From: Neofusicoccum parvum
Taxonomy: Eukaryota > Ascomycota > Dothideomycetes > Botryosphaeriales > Botryosphaeriaceae
Direction of reading: 5' to 3'
Length of the DNA: 64,000 nucleotides
NCBI GenBank assembly: GCA_020912385.1
Contig: CP087208.1
Location: 496,001 to 560,000 of the forward strand
Part shown: positions 1-11,367 of the stretch, piece after piece
Layout of the letters: each line of letters opens with the position of its first letter
Position numbering within the stretch: the first letter of the stretch is position 1
Program-made: the position numbers and the translations under genes
Notes under the pieces: model-generated
The model's database searches: none
What the model was told of the DNA's origin: nothing
The model's input: the letters and a program-made list of their open reading frames with translations, nothing else

Positions 1-417
1 CCTTGCTTAGTGCGTCTATGGCAGGCGATGTGTGGCATACGATGTATGATAAATAGTGCAGGTAGCGGCTAGTACGAATGCTTCAACCTGATTCAGCATT
101 CCCCTCACCAATGTCCATCAGCACTATCAGTCACTAAACCGCATCAACTTCCAGAGCACATCTCTGACGGAAGGGCGGAGTTGGAGAAGAAAAAGGGCTA
201 TAGTCATTAGTGTTGGGCTTCGTACGAACCCATATCTGGTTGATTCGTTTTGCGAATCTCTTTTCTCCTATTTAATCCTGATATTCTGCGTACAACAGTA
301 TTCTTCTCTTCAGCAATTCCTTCTTATACACGAGATTAGTAGAACAACCAACCCCACTCCACCCCACAACAATCCCCCTCCCCATCCCAACCACCTCAAC
401 ACCCCTCACCCACCAAC
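1..417. other. Left-edge intergenic sequence, no gene seen
   Basis: No convincing coding sequence is visible. The part next to position 417 is the presumed 3' flank of the minus-strand surface protein gene that ends there, and it includes a C-rich run around 350-410. Confidence 0.5.
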
Positions 418-1311
418 TCACTTCCTCCCCGACCCATCCAGCTCCGAGATCTGCGACGGGTACAGCTCGTGCCTCGCCTGCCCGGCCGACAGCTCCTGCA
501 CCGGCTCGCCCATCAGCTCCCCCTCGACCTTCCCCGCCGCCGGCGCCGCAGGCTGCCGCCCCGCCGACCCGCGCCGCGCCGCCGCCCTCTTCCCGAACAC
601 GAAGCCGCCGGCGCACGCCGCGACGACCAGCAGAAACCCCACCGACACGCCCACGCCGATGCCCGCCTTGGCACCCGTGCTCAGGCCGCCGCCGCCGCCG
701 CCGCCGCCCGAGCCGGTGGTGGATGAGGACGACGCTGACGCCGCCGAGCCGGCGACGGTGGTGGTGGGGATGGCGTTGGCCCAGGTGGGGTCGTCGGCGG
801 CGCGGCGGACGATGGGGCCGTAGGCGCGGACGGTCTCGCCGGCGGTGGCGGTGACGGTGGTGGTGCCGGAGGGGACGGAGCCGGTGTTGAAGGAGTAGCT
901 GGAGAGGGTGAGGGTGGCGTCGGAGGCGAAGGACGAGATGCACGCGAAGATCTGGCTCGTCTCGACGCTTTGCCGGCAGTAGTATCCGCTGTGGCACGGG
1001 GGGTCAGTTGGGAGCGGGGCGCGAGGGGAGGGAGTGGGGACGCACGATGGGCAGCAGGTCGCGATTGTTATGGCGGAGGCGCTGCTGGTGGATTGCATCG
1101 TGCAGGCGTAGGTGTAGCCGGATGGGCAGATGCCGGGGGAGTAGTATATGGATGCATCGCGGTTGAAGTCAGGTGGGAGGCAGGAGCTTGTGGCAGTAAG
1201 TCCAAGTTGCAGCCATGGCCCGACGGAGTTTGTGCCGTAGAACACGGAAGTAAGGCAATCAGAGGCGGAGGGCGTGAATGTGGTTGTGAGAGCGCCGATG
1301 TTTGCCGACAT
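418..1311 (-). CDS. Single-pass surface protein, serine/glycine linker, unknown function
   Basis: Model: complement(418..988, 1046..1311), 278 aa. The frame also reads through unspliced (297 codons), but 989..1045 has a GTGCGT donor, a CTGAC branch site and a CACAG acceptor. Its 57 nt are a multiple of three without a stop. Splicing joins CCPS directly to GYYCRQ, the form I know from related fungal proteins (recall, not a search). The N-terminal half is rich in Cys and Thr and starts with an LTTTFTP stretch. A Ser run and a Gly run (GCC repeat near 690) lead into one hydrophobic helix at about 198-221, followed by a basic KRAAARR stop-transfer sequence and a short Pro/Ala-rich tail. There is no classical N-terminal signal peptide. 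It probably sits in the plasma membrane with the Cys-rich part outside. The molecular function is unknown. Confidence 0.75.
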   Translation of the reverse strand: MSANIGALTTTFTPSASDCLTSVFYGTNSVGPWLQLGLTATSSCLPPDFNRDASIYYSPGICPSGYTYACTMQSTSSASAITIATCCPSCVPTPSPRAPLPTDPPCHSGYYCRQSVETSQIFACISSFASDATLTLSSYSFNTGSVPSGTTTVTATAGETVRAYGPIVRRAADDPTWANAIPTTTVAGSAASASSSSTTGSGGGGGGGGLSTGAKAGIGVGVSVGFLLVVAACAGGFVFGKRAAARRGSAGRQPAAPAAGKVEGELMGEPVQELSAGQARHELYPSQISELDGSGRK

Positions 1312-4300
1312 TGCTCATGTATTCCATGGGGTTGAACAAACAGAGTGGTTGGCTTGGCGCGGACGCGTCGCGGCAGTCAAACGGTCGGAAGTGGAGAGCG
1401 CTGCGCCCTGTAGACCAAGGGGCAGCTTATGTCCAGATCACTGGTGATCTGTATCCGTACCTGGCTCCGAGCTCCAACAGGAAAAGTGGAGCGATATGTA
1501 TCTGTCCGCGTGGAAAGCCGGACACTTCCTCTTCCTATCCTACGAATCCAAGGAAGCAGATTGAGGTCAGCGCTGAAACGGTCAGCTAACTGAAAGCAGT
1601 TGCAGGTCACGGCCAAGAGCTGTGCAGCTGGGATCGCGCATCGTGTTATGCAACCCTCGATTGGATGGGTTTTGGCCCCCATTGCGAGCGAACAAGCATT
1701 TTATGCAGTTGGGCGGGGACGGCGAGCGCGCTGAAAAGGGATCTGCGCTGCACGGAGCTCGGGAAAGATGGAGATAAAACACGCAGACCTGCATCTCCGC
1801 CGGGCGCTCGAGCAAAGTCCGTTGATTGCAGAAAGGCCTCTATAATACACAGACTCTGGCGTTTTGCACAGGTCGCACACCCCAACAACGCCCCGTATCG
1901 CCATCTGTTCTCCTTGCCCGGCCGATTCGAGGTGCAATCCACGTCGCGGCCCTTTTGTGGAGACGACAGCCCTCACATGACTTTCAGCTGTATGGATCGA
2001 CGAACACCCGGGGCAATCAATAAGAAAGAGATTTTTGCTCAAGACTCTGGAGCGTCTGCTATGATTTTCTCAGCCATCGGCATCGCAGAACCCCGGCGAT
2101 TCTGCAGCTTATTTACTTGTCATAATCTGGTAAGAACAACTTATCAGGAAACTGATGGAAGAAATGATCCAGTAAAGAAGTGAGAGTGCACAAATGCCAT
2201 TTCATGCCTTGAATTCCGTCGGTCTCGATCACGGAGGCGAATTTATAGCTACAGGTTGTCATGCGATGCGGGGAAACAGGCTCCTGTTGGGGATGCATGG
2301 GTGCCTTGTAGGTTTCGAGGAGAGCGGAAGAACGTTGGAGAGCGGAGAGATAAGACTTTGGTAGCTCCATTTCCTTAAAACGGCAGTTGAAGATCTGTCT
2401 TCATGTATGCTAAGTTTGAAGAGGCAGCGCTGGGGGCTACACCATGCGCCGATCGGGTCAGCACAGCCAGAGTCGGCAGGGTTGTGGCGGTTATTGCGGG
2501 TTCGTACTAATGTGAAATGGCGTCTGTGATTGGTGGTAGGTTTACCTGATGATGAGTTGAGGAAGGATCCGAGTATACATGCGTGTCTTTCTTGGCTTCG
2601 CCGTAATGTCTTACCGCAGCTGATACTGGTGCTGAGTAACCTAGCGCTTGCATCTCTTGTGTGCGACCGGTAAGATATGCTCCACTACCGCTCCAGGTGG
2701 TATGTACTTCTTCCATTATTGACGGTCGAAATCTCACCGCGCCCGGCTCGTACAGGTAGGTAACTTTCGACGAATTGGGCTGCTTGCGAATCAACTTGCG
2801 CAAGAACGTCAGTCAACCTGTACATCTTGATACGCAGCGGCTTGTATGAACTGACCCGGCTACCATAATACATGTATAGCATGACATACCAAGATTGCAG
2901 TACTTTCACTGGCTGCAGGGTCTGGACACTGTACCACAGCAGCAAGTCAAATGAAACCAACGTCAATCGGAGTCTTTGGACCTTCCTGATTGGGCAAGTA
3001 CATCTGCTGGTATTGCACCCATTAGCTCCCGCCGCTGTTTGACTGTGGCTCCTCTCCGTAGGCCTTGGATGTTCTAAGCATTTTTCCCGCTTCTCTTTTC
3101 CCGAAAATGCCCATCAGTAATAGGCATGTCATAGGCTTTAGCAAATACGTCGAATCTTAGTCTAAGCTAAACCCACGTCCAGTACTCAGAGTTTTGGACA
3201 CACCCAACTGTACGAAAAACAAACCAAAGAAAGCCCTACCGCGTGTGGAACGCCACATCCGGATCGAAAGCAAACCCCTGACCCAATGCTCAGCTCGTTT
3301 GAGAGTTTCTCACGAGGACCCTTGCCCTCGGGTTCTTCAGCTGTCTCGAGACGGCGTACATGAGCAAACAAGTTCTTCCTTTGCATCCTACTGCCGGCGA
3401 CAGCCGTGCGTGGCATGTGCCTCGGGAGATAGTCTGCCCTAACTCTTGGCTGAAGGAGTCGCTCGCTAACAAGTACGAGCAGGATCAGATCCTCATCCCA
3501 TCCGCCCAACCAATGGTCCTGCTCGACGGGCGATGCGGGGGCTGGCAAGGCAGAGGCGGTGCCACGCTCGCGCCATTCCAGATGCGTACTGGCGCCAACC
3601 CCGGCCGCGGGCGAGGGAAACGCGGGAGAAAAGGGACGCCCACCGCGCTATTGCGGCGCCATCGTGCGTCTGGGAGCGTGCGAGGTTGGAGGACGGGAGG
3701 ATCCAGCCCGCGCGCAGCGCTGGCTGGGGGACGGATGCGGCTTGGCTGTCTACTGGCAGCAGCCGGATCACCGCCCGATCGGTTGGAAAGCTTTCCGGCC
3801 ACCCGCGAGCCGCGATCCACCCCACTGGCTTCGCGGGATCTGCAGCGCTTCCGCGCGCGGAGGTTAAGCTCGCGAGGGCTTTAAGCTTGTTCCGGAATGT
3901 TCCCCCTGCCTTTGGCGGCAGACATGTGCGAAGAGGATCCGCGAGGCGTGGACGGGAGTCTCGCAAGCACAGGGCTCGGGGGTTTTATGATGCTGACAAC
4001 GTTGGGGTGTCGATCAGCAGTCACTTCTGCCTGGTTCGCGTGTCTCTCGAGCCAGACGAAGGTACTGAGGTCATGGCAACAGCGATGCTCGGGTAGGAAG
4101 AGATCAGGATGAAGAGCTGCTGGGAGCCTGGCCAATCGTCTCCAGATGGGTGCAAACCGCAAATCAAGGGATCTGCAGCGTCCAGCGGAAGCTGTGGCGA
4201 CCTGCTCCTTCGATCCTGACCTCCGCGTCGGTCCCTGACGGCGCTATCCGTCGACTCGTCCACCACCGGCGCTAGCCGAGCCCAAGCACGTAGTCATGTC

Positions 4301-4489
4301 TAGCCCGGCCCTGAGGGCACCGGCGTCCCGCAGTCCGATGCTCTAGCGCCAAACTGTATCTGACCCTGGGCTCGCGGAAGCCAGGATCTCAAAAGACTGC
4401 GTTAAGTACGTACAGCCGCGCGCTGGCAAGCTGAAAAGTCCATCTCTGCAGCATCACTTCATCGCACTTCGGGGTGACAGGCATCCACC
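1312..4489. other. Intergenic, about 3.2 kb, no supported gene
   Basis: Short open frames occur on both strands, densest in the GC-rich part at about 3480-4300, where three frames overlap. None has a recognisable domain, splice-linked continuation or start context. The right end is the presumed promoter of the PTH11-like gene starting at 4490. Confidence 0.5.
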
Positions 4490-5925
4490 ATGGCCTCGGC
4501 AGGGCAAGGACCCCCTCCAAACCCCAATGACAATGCAGGGCCATCTATTCTGGGAGTCACCATCGGGATGACTCTCCTGGCCAGTGTTTTTTCTCTTGCG
4601 CCACGCCTTTACGTCCGCATTCGAATGATTCGGAACACCGGATGGGATGTAAGTTCAGCAAACGTTGAGAGCCAACATCACGAGAGGTGTACTAAATCTC
4701 AATCAGGACTACATGATGGTTTTTGCTGCTATCCTGAGCCTGGTCGGCATGGTCATCGTGATCTTGGAAGTGAAATACGGCGGAGGAAGGTGAGAAGCAG
4801 AGCCGCCCTTCTCAGGCGCAGTGCGAATGAGTTACTGATATCCACGTAGGCACCGACAGTACATCGATCCCAGCGTCTTCAGCAAAGGGATGTACCTCAA
4901 CTTCTTGACGCAACCCATCTACCTCTTCATCTCCATGTTCGTCAAAGAATCCGTTGGCTTCTTCCTCCTGCGCATCACCGGAGCAGGAAAATACAAGATT
5001 CTCATCATGTCAATCATGAGTAAGACATGGCAATCAACTTCCCCACAACAACCGGAAAAGACTAATGCATGACAGCTATTCTGGCCGTCTACACTGTTGG
5101 GTGCTTCTTTACCCTTGTCCTGCAGTGCCAAGACCTGCGCATCCTCTGGAATCCCTCCGTCAAGACCGCATGCTGGGACCTGCATACACTACAATCGCTC
5201 AGCTACACCAACAGTGTAGTCAACATAAGCACAGACTTCGCCTTCGCCATCCTTATACCCGTAAGTGACACTCTCTTCCGACTGGTGCTCAACACGTCCT
5301 GACATACGGATTGCTCCCACAGATCCCGATCATCTGGAATCTCCAAATGAACAAGCGCAAAAAGACATCCCTCGTCGTCATCCTAGGCATGGGCGTCTTC
5401 GCCTGCAGCGCCGGCATCATACGCACCGTCTACATCAACAACTACGGCAAGCAGGGCGATTTCCTGTGGGACAGCCGCAACATCACCATCTGGTACGTCA
5501 TCGAGACGCAGATCGGAATCATTGCCGGCAACCTGCCCTGCTCGAAGCCGCTGTTCACCCGCTTCATCGGCAGCAGCTACGGCAGCTGGTCGAGATCGAG
5601 AGGATACAGTGGAGGCGCCAGCCAGAAGTACGGGCATTCACACCGCTCCTACAAAGGGTCAACACAGCTGGGCTCGCACATGGCAAGAGGGGATGAGATT
5701 GATCTCACGCATTTTGGGGGCAAGGGGGTTGAGAGTGATACTATTGCTATTGTCAAAGGTGGAGGCTCTGTGGGTGGAGAGTCGTCCAGCCGGCTGAGTG
5801 ATGAGAGCGTGTCGCAGCTGGACAGGGAGATTGGCGGCACAGGGAGTATCTCGGTCCCTCAATCAGGCATCGTGAGAACTACAAAAGTGCGTGTTGAGTT
5901 TGATGATCGAGACATACTACCATAA
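4490..5925 (+). CDS. PTH11-type fungal rhodopsin-like integral membrane protein
   Basis: Model: join(4490..4648, 4707..4789, 4850..5019, 5076..5260, 5323..5925), 399 aa. All four introns (56-62 bp) have GT..AG ends and consistent phase. The protein belongs to the fungal rhodopsin-domain family (Pfam Fung_rhodopsin; the family includes PTH11-like and SAT4-like proteins). Seen in the sequence: a short Pro-rich N-terminus, TM1 at about 20-40, GWDDYMM at 51-57 (the family's conserved W-D-D-Y after TM1), further helices through to the GIIAGNLPC region, and a hydrophilic Ser/Gly-rich cytoplasmic tail of about 130 residues. The family is plasma-membrane, and some members sense surfaces or small molecules upstream of G proteins. 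The ligand cannot be inferred. It lacks an N-terminal CFEM domain, so it is not a PTH11 sensu stricto. Confidence 0.9.
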
Positions 5926-7065
5926 ATACCCGCGGCATAGTTGACTGTAATAAAATGCTTTACGAACTAGTGCAGACTAAATCTTCCCAGTACTAATCGT
6001 GGATTTTATCCGCCCTACGTGCCTTGCATATGCGGGATCAATGACACAGAGACACTCAGCGAGAAGAGGATGTGTTCTTTCAATCCGAATTGCCTGTGCA
6101 AATGCTTTGTATCTTTCAGACGTTTGTTTCTTTTTCTGGCCCGCTTGACCGGCTGAGCCGCATGCCACACCACCCATGTGGTCGAATTCCTCGTGTCACC
6201 CCAAAAAAAAGTTGAAAAGGCTAGGCCTCCTTCAAATATGCAGAACATGAGAAACTGCTTTTGAGAGTCAGACTCAGATAAGTTGACCAGATGGCACATA
6301 TCTGGGCAGCTCTTGAAAATCATAAAATGTAAAGAAATATAATGCGAGACAAGAGTAAAGGAGAGTAATCTGCAGACATTCCTCTAGCAGCACCTCCTCA
6401 TATGTCATTTGCTTCTATTCTAGCAATCTGTAGCCATCTGTTTCAACGCGTATTGCGAGGCCTCCACTCGCTGATGTACATGTGGGAGAGAATCCTCTCC
6501 CACGCCAGGCACCTGCTACACCCCGAAGCTGAGCCACATTGCATTCACTTCCATCGTAGGGGGTTTAGGCGCGCGCTATATGCTCTACGGAATCAATTAC
6601 CGTTCGGTGGTATTTCCGGGATCCGACTGGCGAATGCCTGTCCCAGCGTTGCGGCACAGTATGTGCCAGCCAATGGGAACCCCTGCCGTGTGGCGCAGGT
6701 CGAGGCGCATGCGTATCAACAACCCCACAAGACAGTTCAGCTTGCCTCTCAAACGAGAACATCATGAGGCACGGCAAGGCAACAGTGTATCCACACAGCG
6801 ACCAGGCTGTCTTTTGAAAAGCATTGGGCGGTTGGGAAGAGATACTTAAATCCTGCCACCTCTCAACGTATCGGCCAGAAACAGACGCAGTGTGCCCATA
6901 TCTTTATGCGAGAACTGGTTGCTCTTCGATACTTATTGCAGTAGGACTATATCATTTGTAAGCGGTCTCCAACCCCCGTCTCTATCGGCCCATGATTCTA
7001 CCACGTCTTTCCCGTCCCAGAACTAATGAACGGGAGACAGTTGCGCCGCACTTCAGCACAGGACA
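5926..7065. other. Intergenic, no supported gene
   Basis: This 1.1 kb between two plus-strand genes holds only short unsupported frames. It presumably contains the 3' end of the receptor gene and the promoter of the zinc-finger gene. Confidence 0.5.
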
Positions 7066-8169
7066 ATGGCATACTGCACCCTCTGCCGGAAGTCTTTCAA
7101 AACCGACGAAGCGCTGCGTCAGCACACAGAAAACTCCCCCGCACATACGCTCGTACACTGCGCCACCTGCAACAAGAACTTCCCCCACGAAGAAGCCTTA
7201 GCCCAGCACACCCGCGACTCACCCGCCCACAAGGACGTCTACAAATGCGAGCCCTGCCAGCGCTCCTTCTCCAGCCAGGACTCTCTCGACCAGCACACCC
7301 AGACCTCGCCGGCGCACGCCATCTCGCACACCTGCGGCCCCTGCGCCCGCACCTTCGCCAGCGAAGAAGCCCTGGCCCAGCACCTCCAAACCGCCTCCAA
7401 GCACACCACCTCCCACCGCTGCGCCCTCTGCGACCGCACCTTCCCCAGCCCCGCCGCCCTCCAGCAGCACGCCCGCGACTCCCCGGCGCACCGCCCCGCC
7501 CCCCACCCCTGCCCCCACTGCACCCGCACCTTCGGCAGCGCCGCCGCGCTCGCCCAGCACGTCCGCGACACCCCGCCGCACGGCTCCGCGGCGCCGCCGC
7601 CGCGCGCCACGCCGCTCGACGCGTTCTTCCTGGGCTACGCGGCGACGGCGGGGTTCGCGCACGACCGGGCGGCGGCGCCGGCGGCGTCGTACGGGCGGCT
7701 GCGGCGGCACATGGGGTGGGAGCGCGGGGGCGAGGACGACGCCGCCGCGTGGGCGGCGTACGGCGCGGCGCTGCGGCGCGAGCTGGAGGTGTGGTTCGGG
7801 GCCGAGGACGACATGGCAGGCTGGCACGCGCTGTGCCGCGCGGTGGGCGTCGCGCCGCTGCCCGAGACGGGCGAGGGGTGCGAGCGCGCGCTGCGGGGCC
7901 GGCATGTCAACCTTGTGGACTTGCTGCAGTGGGCGAGGGAGGGGGGTGCTGGGGAGGGGGAGGGGAGGGTGGGCGCGGTGAGGGTGTTTGCGAGTGTGGG
8001 GAAGCTGCGGAGTTACTGTTATGAGGAGGATAAGATATTCCCGCTGGATAAGGTGAGTAAGGCGGGGAAGGCGGGGGATGGTAATGTGGTGATTCGGCAT
8101 TTGCTGCGGAGGTTCAGTCCGGCTGTGAAGGCGAGGACGGATTCGGTGGTGGGATTTCTCAAGGCTTAA
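7066..8169 (+). CDS. Six-finger C2H2-type zinc-finger protein
   Basis: Uninterrupted frame of 367 aa starting at the ATG at 7066. Residues 1 to about 170 hold six tandem fingers, each C-x2-C-x12-H-x6-H with a hydrophobic core (for example YCTLC..F..L.QH......H). The second His spacing of six is longer than the classical 3-5 and is the same in all six. A second, highly GC-rich domain follows from about 180 to 350, starting with TPLDAFF and containing RRHMGW, LEVWFGAEDDMAGWHALC, NLVDLLQWAR and VVIRHLLRRF. I know this block as a recurrent C-terminal domain of fungal zinc-finger proteins without an assigned function. A nuclear nucleic-acid-binding role is likely, but whether the target is DNA or RNA is open. 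Codon third positions become extremely G/C-rich after about 7300. Confidence 0.85.
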   Translation: MAYCTLCRKSFKTDEALRQHTENSPAHTLVHCATCNKNFPHEEALAQHTRDSPAHKDVYKCEPCQRSFSSQDSLDQHTQTSPAHAISHTCGPCARTFASEEALAQHLQTASKHTTSHRCALCDRTFPSPAALQQHARDSPAHRPAPHPCPHCTRTFGSAAALAQHVRDTPPHGSAAPPPRATPLDAFFLGYAATAGFAHDRAAAPAASYGRLRRHMGWERGGEDDAAAWAAYGAALRRELEVWFGAEDDMAGWHALCRAVGVAPLPETGEGCERALRGRHVNLVDLLQWAREGGAGEGEGRVGAVRVFASVGKLRSYCYEEDKIFPLDKVSKAGKAGDGNVVIRHLLRRFSPAVKARTDSVVGFLKA

Positions 8170-8282
8170 GTTTATTTCTCTCCTGGCCTGTTGGATGTTG
8201 CTTTATTGTTGGAACTATTGAGATCAATTCAAGAGCGGTACTTTTCCCTAGCCTGTGTTTCTGATCTTTCATCCACTATCCA

Positions 8283-10175
8283 TCATCTTTTTCTGGGATT
8301 TTTCGGCGCCAGGATTCCCTCCATCTCGAATGGATCCGCACCTCCGCCGCAGCAAGATTGACTGGCGGCCACCGAGCCGCGTCTCACGCTCAGTAACTGT
8401 ACCAGCTCCTCCGCAGAGGGTCTCTTCTCCGGATCTGCCTCCAACATCTCCAAGCACTGAGCCTGCGGGAAACGGCGATCACTCAACAACTTCCCGGTCG
8501 TGAGCGCTTCAACGCATTTCCGCACCACCTCCAGATTTGCCTGGTATGACCTATCCACGGGGCTCGCCTCACGGGCCGCAATCAACTCGTCCCTTGAATG
8601 TTCGACTGCCGCAAGCATCTCCGCGTAAACACAACCCAATGAGAAGATATCGGCCTTCAGCCCGCGCGTCTCCTGCTTCACGACCTCCGGCGCCGAGTAT
8701 ATCCGCGTGAAGCTCGTCGGCGAGCACGTCTCCGCATCCAGAGCCGAGTCGTAAGACCTCGAGATGCCAAAGTCGGCCAGGTATATCTTATGGGGAGCGT
8801 CGTGCTTGACGGTGCTGCCGCGCATGTCCTTGACCAGCAGGTTCCGAGGCTTGATGTCCATGTGCTTGATAGCCTTGGCATGCAGGAACGCCAGCGTGCC
8901 GGCGAGGCAGGCGAAGAAGGTCTTGATGCTCGCCTTGTCGACGTCCTCGACGTCCATGAAGGCCTCGAGGTCGCAGTCGGCGACCGGGTACAGCAGGATG
9001 TGCAGGTCCCTGCTGCCCTCGAACACGTACGTGCCGACGAGGCGCACCACGTGCGCGTGGTTGACCGCCTGCAGGTGCGCCACCTCCCGCGCCGCGTCCT
9101 CGCGCTTCATGCGCTGGGTGCAGCGGATCGTCTTGCGCGCCAGCAGGATGCGCTTGCACCGGACCACGTCGACGATGGCGTTGGCCGAGTGCCCGAGGAT
9201 GCGGTTCTGCGGCTGCAGCGGGATGAGCGAGTGCTCGTGCCGCCTGTACTCGGCGTGCTGGCCGCGGTCCGACCAGTTTTGCTCCTCGAGGTCGGTGGGG
9301 AGGAGGTTCTGGTCTTTCAGGAAGCGCCGCCAGGGAGATACGCGCGCCAGACCGGCCGAGAAGGAAGAGCCGGCTGACTGGGGGCTTTTGGCGCTGCCCG
9401 CTTTTGCAGTGAAGAAGCTTGCGATGCTGCTTGATGCTGTCGAGAAGAAGCTGGTAGCAGCGCTTTGGAATGCTGAGCTGGGGCGGCTGTTGTGGTGGTG
9501 GTTGGGGCTGTCTGCGTCTGAAAATACGGGAGTGGCGAGAAGCTTGCCGTCGTTTACGATCAGTGGGCCGAAAGGTGAAATTTCGCTGCTCGGATGGGAC
9601 TCAAGCCAGTCAGACTGGGGCGAGACCGGTGGGAAGGAGTGTGTTTTCAAAGAGCGCTTTTGAAAGACCCTCTTCTTGGTTTCCACTACGCCCACTGCGG
9701 TTCGGTCTATTCGAATGTCTTTGATCTCATCCAAGATGTCCGTAAGCTCTATCTCGGTGAGAATAGTCGTCAAATTGTCCAGTGATGATACCTCGGACGA
9801 CACGACTACCTCCAGCAATGGTTCGTAAGAGTCAAGGTGTGCTGTAAGACCGAATTCCTCAAAATCCTGAAGGGGGCGCCGGATAGCAAAATACTCAAAA
9901 ACCTCGATTATGTCGGCTTCGGAGATCAGCTTGCGCAGTTGACATCCATTGCTGATACCGGATACATCCAACACTTGGATTATCTCTTGGAAAGTGCGTT
10001 TCTGTGCCGAAAAAATGACAGGACAAAGACAAGCCGGAACAGACCGATTCTGAGGCAAGGGACGCGGTATTTCACGTTGTTGTGGAGTTTCAGATGCCGA
10101 ACCTGATATTTTGCCATATGTAGTACTTCAAATAATTAGTATTGATTGATTACTAGATTTTGCTGACTTACTCAT
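8283..10175 (-). CDS. Fungal non-RD protein kinase with WSxRGQHAE motif (paralogue of the 32-34 kb kinase)
   Basis: Model: complement(8283..10102, 10172..10175), 607 aa. The long frame has no ATG at its 5' end. An ATGA mini-exon (10172..10175) is joined across a 69-bp intron with a GTAAGT donor, a TACTAAT branch site and a TATCAG acceptor, in phase. Residues 1 to about 270 have no recognised domain and end in a Ser-rich linker. WSDRGQHAE (about 278-286) precedes the kinase domain. The glycine loop is degenerate (LGHSANAIV, 304-312). Retained: VAIK-type Lys325 in ARKTI, catalytic Asp417 in HMDIKPRN (Arg of HRD replaced by Met), DFG at about 445 and APE at 472-474. The C-terminus has a CC..DPFE motif shared with the kinase at 32-34 kb. 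Catalytic residues are present, so activity is possible despite the loop. Substrates are unknown. Confidence 0.85.
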
Positions 10176-11100
10176 GGTGTGAATCGTTGGTTAATATCCT
10201 TTTATCATCTCTGGGTCCAAGTTAGCCAAACAGAGCATTGTTATTCTATTGTTCGACACTGGAAAAACTGCAGTGCCATGAAACTCCGGGGATTTTACTC
10301 TGGTCCTAAAAATCCAACGCGTTTGGTGCCTGGAGATTGCGGGTAGGCTGCTTTGGCATCGTTGATTGGTGAGTGCAAGGCTGAGCGTAGCGGTGGGGTC
10401 CGTTTTCGTTGCGCGCTCAACATGATCCTTTGCCGGCGCGATGTACGACGAGAGGAGTGAGACTACCGGCCTTTTTGTACGTAGAGCGTGATAAGAATAC
10501 GCCACTGCATCCAAAAGGGGGTTTCCCCCGCATTTCTGTCTCAGCCTTGCCAGCTGCACTGCTGGATTTCTCACCCTCTCAAAAGCGGCAAATGATTTGC
10601 GGATATGTGAAAATTTTCACGAGGAGGGATCTTCGACAAGGTGCAGTTTTTCAGCATCAAGAATCAAGAAATCCAGTTTCCAGAGCGTGGTTGGGAAGTG
10701 TTCTTGTGCGAAAAAAAAATCAAAAATCCAGCCACGCGAAAGCTGCGCCACGCGCTCATCAGCAGCACTGCCCGCTTATATGCACGCCAAACAGGGGTAG
10801 AGTCAGCGCCGATTGGTACGAACCATCCGGATAACTTCGGCGGCTGTGCCCCATTTCTGTGGCTGCATCTGCGTTGGCTTGCACAAGCTGAAGCGGGAAA
10901 ACCGGGTGGCCTCCCTCAGCGTGCGCATCTTACCTACGATTTTAGTCACGACCCCAAGCAGTCGTTTGGGAGCAAAGAATCGTTCTGCACCAAAACTTTC
11001 ATTCGAAGCTCAACTAATCTACGAGGCTGCGCATCCTGAGACTGTTGTACCCTATCACAGTATTAGAGGCTACATCAGACATGATAAGGAAGATATCCGT
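10176..11100. other. Intergenic, no supported gene
   Basis: This stretch lies upstream of the minus-strand kinase and includes its presumed promoter. Short frames on both strands lack any recognisable domain. Confidence 0.45.
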
Positions 11101-11367
11101 CTACATCGGCTGATTCTCACCATAAACCCGCCATGAACACATCATGATGTACCAAGGGATTACCCGCCCTACTATGGATATGATCTCGCAGCCTTGGTAC
11201 TCACGAAGTTGAAAGCCGATCTCCCGTGCTTTTGTCTCGTTGATGAAATTAAATTCCGTCCCCGTATCCAACAGCCTCTGAAAGACGAGCGCACGCTTCT
11301 TGCTTGGGCTGTGGAAAACAGCATCTTCGAAAAATCGCCCAGGAGAAGCGGTGCCCATGAAGCCCAC
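11101..11367 (-). pseudogene. Aspartic-protease-like (retropepsin fold) gene fragment
   Basis: A minus-strand open frame reads SPSKKRALVFQRLLDTGTEF and then about 45 more residues. LLDTGTEFNF fits the hydrophobic-D-T-G active-site motif of retropepsin-like domains. The downstream G-F-x-L-x-x-Y-x-G and S-W-R-V-Y-G stretches sit where fungal proteins of this type have comparable motifs (recall of family pattern). The frame ends soon after, so the C-terminal half of the fold is missing, and no 5' exon could be joined with confidence. An overlapping minus-strand frame (11172..11633) in another phase may belong to the same broken gene, but I do not recognise it. I regard this as a relic; an undetected multi-exon gene is the alternative. 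Confidence 0.4.

Noticed and set aside
660..720. GCC/GGC repeat as a microsatellite element
   Set aside because: It is the poly-Gly linker codon run inside the surface-protein gene and needs no separate feature.
3485..4096. Frames of 110-190 codons on both strands
   Set aside because: Mutually overlapping, of shadow-like composition, with no recognisable motif or start context.
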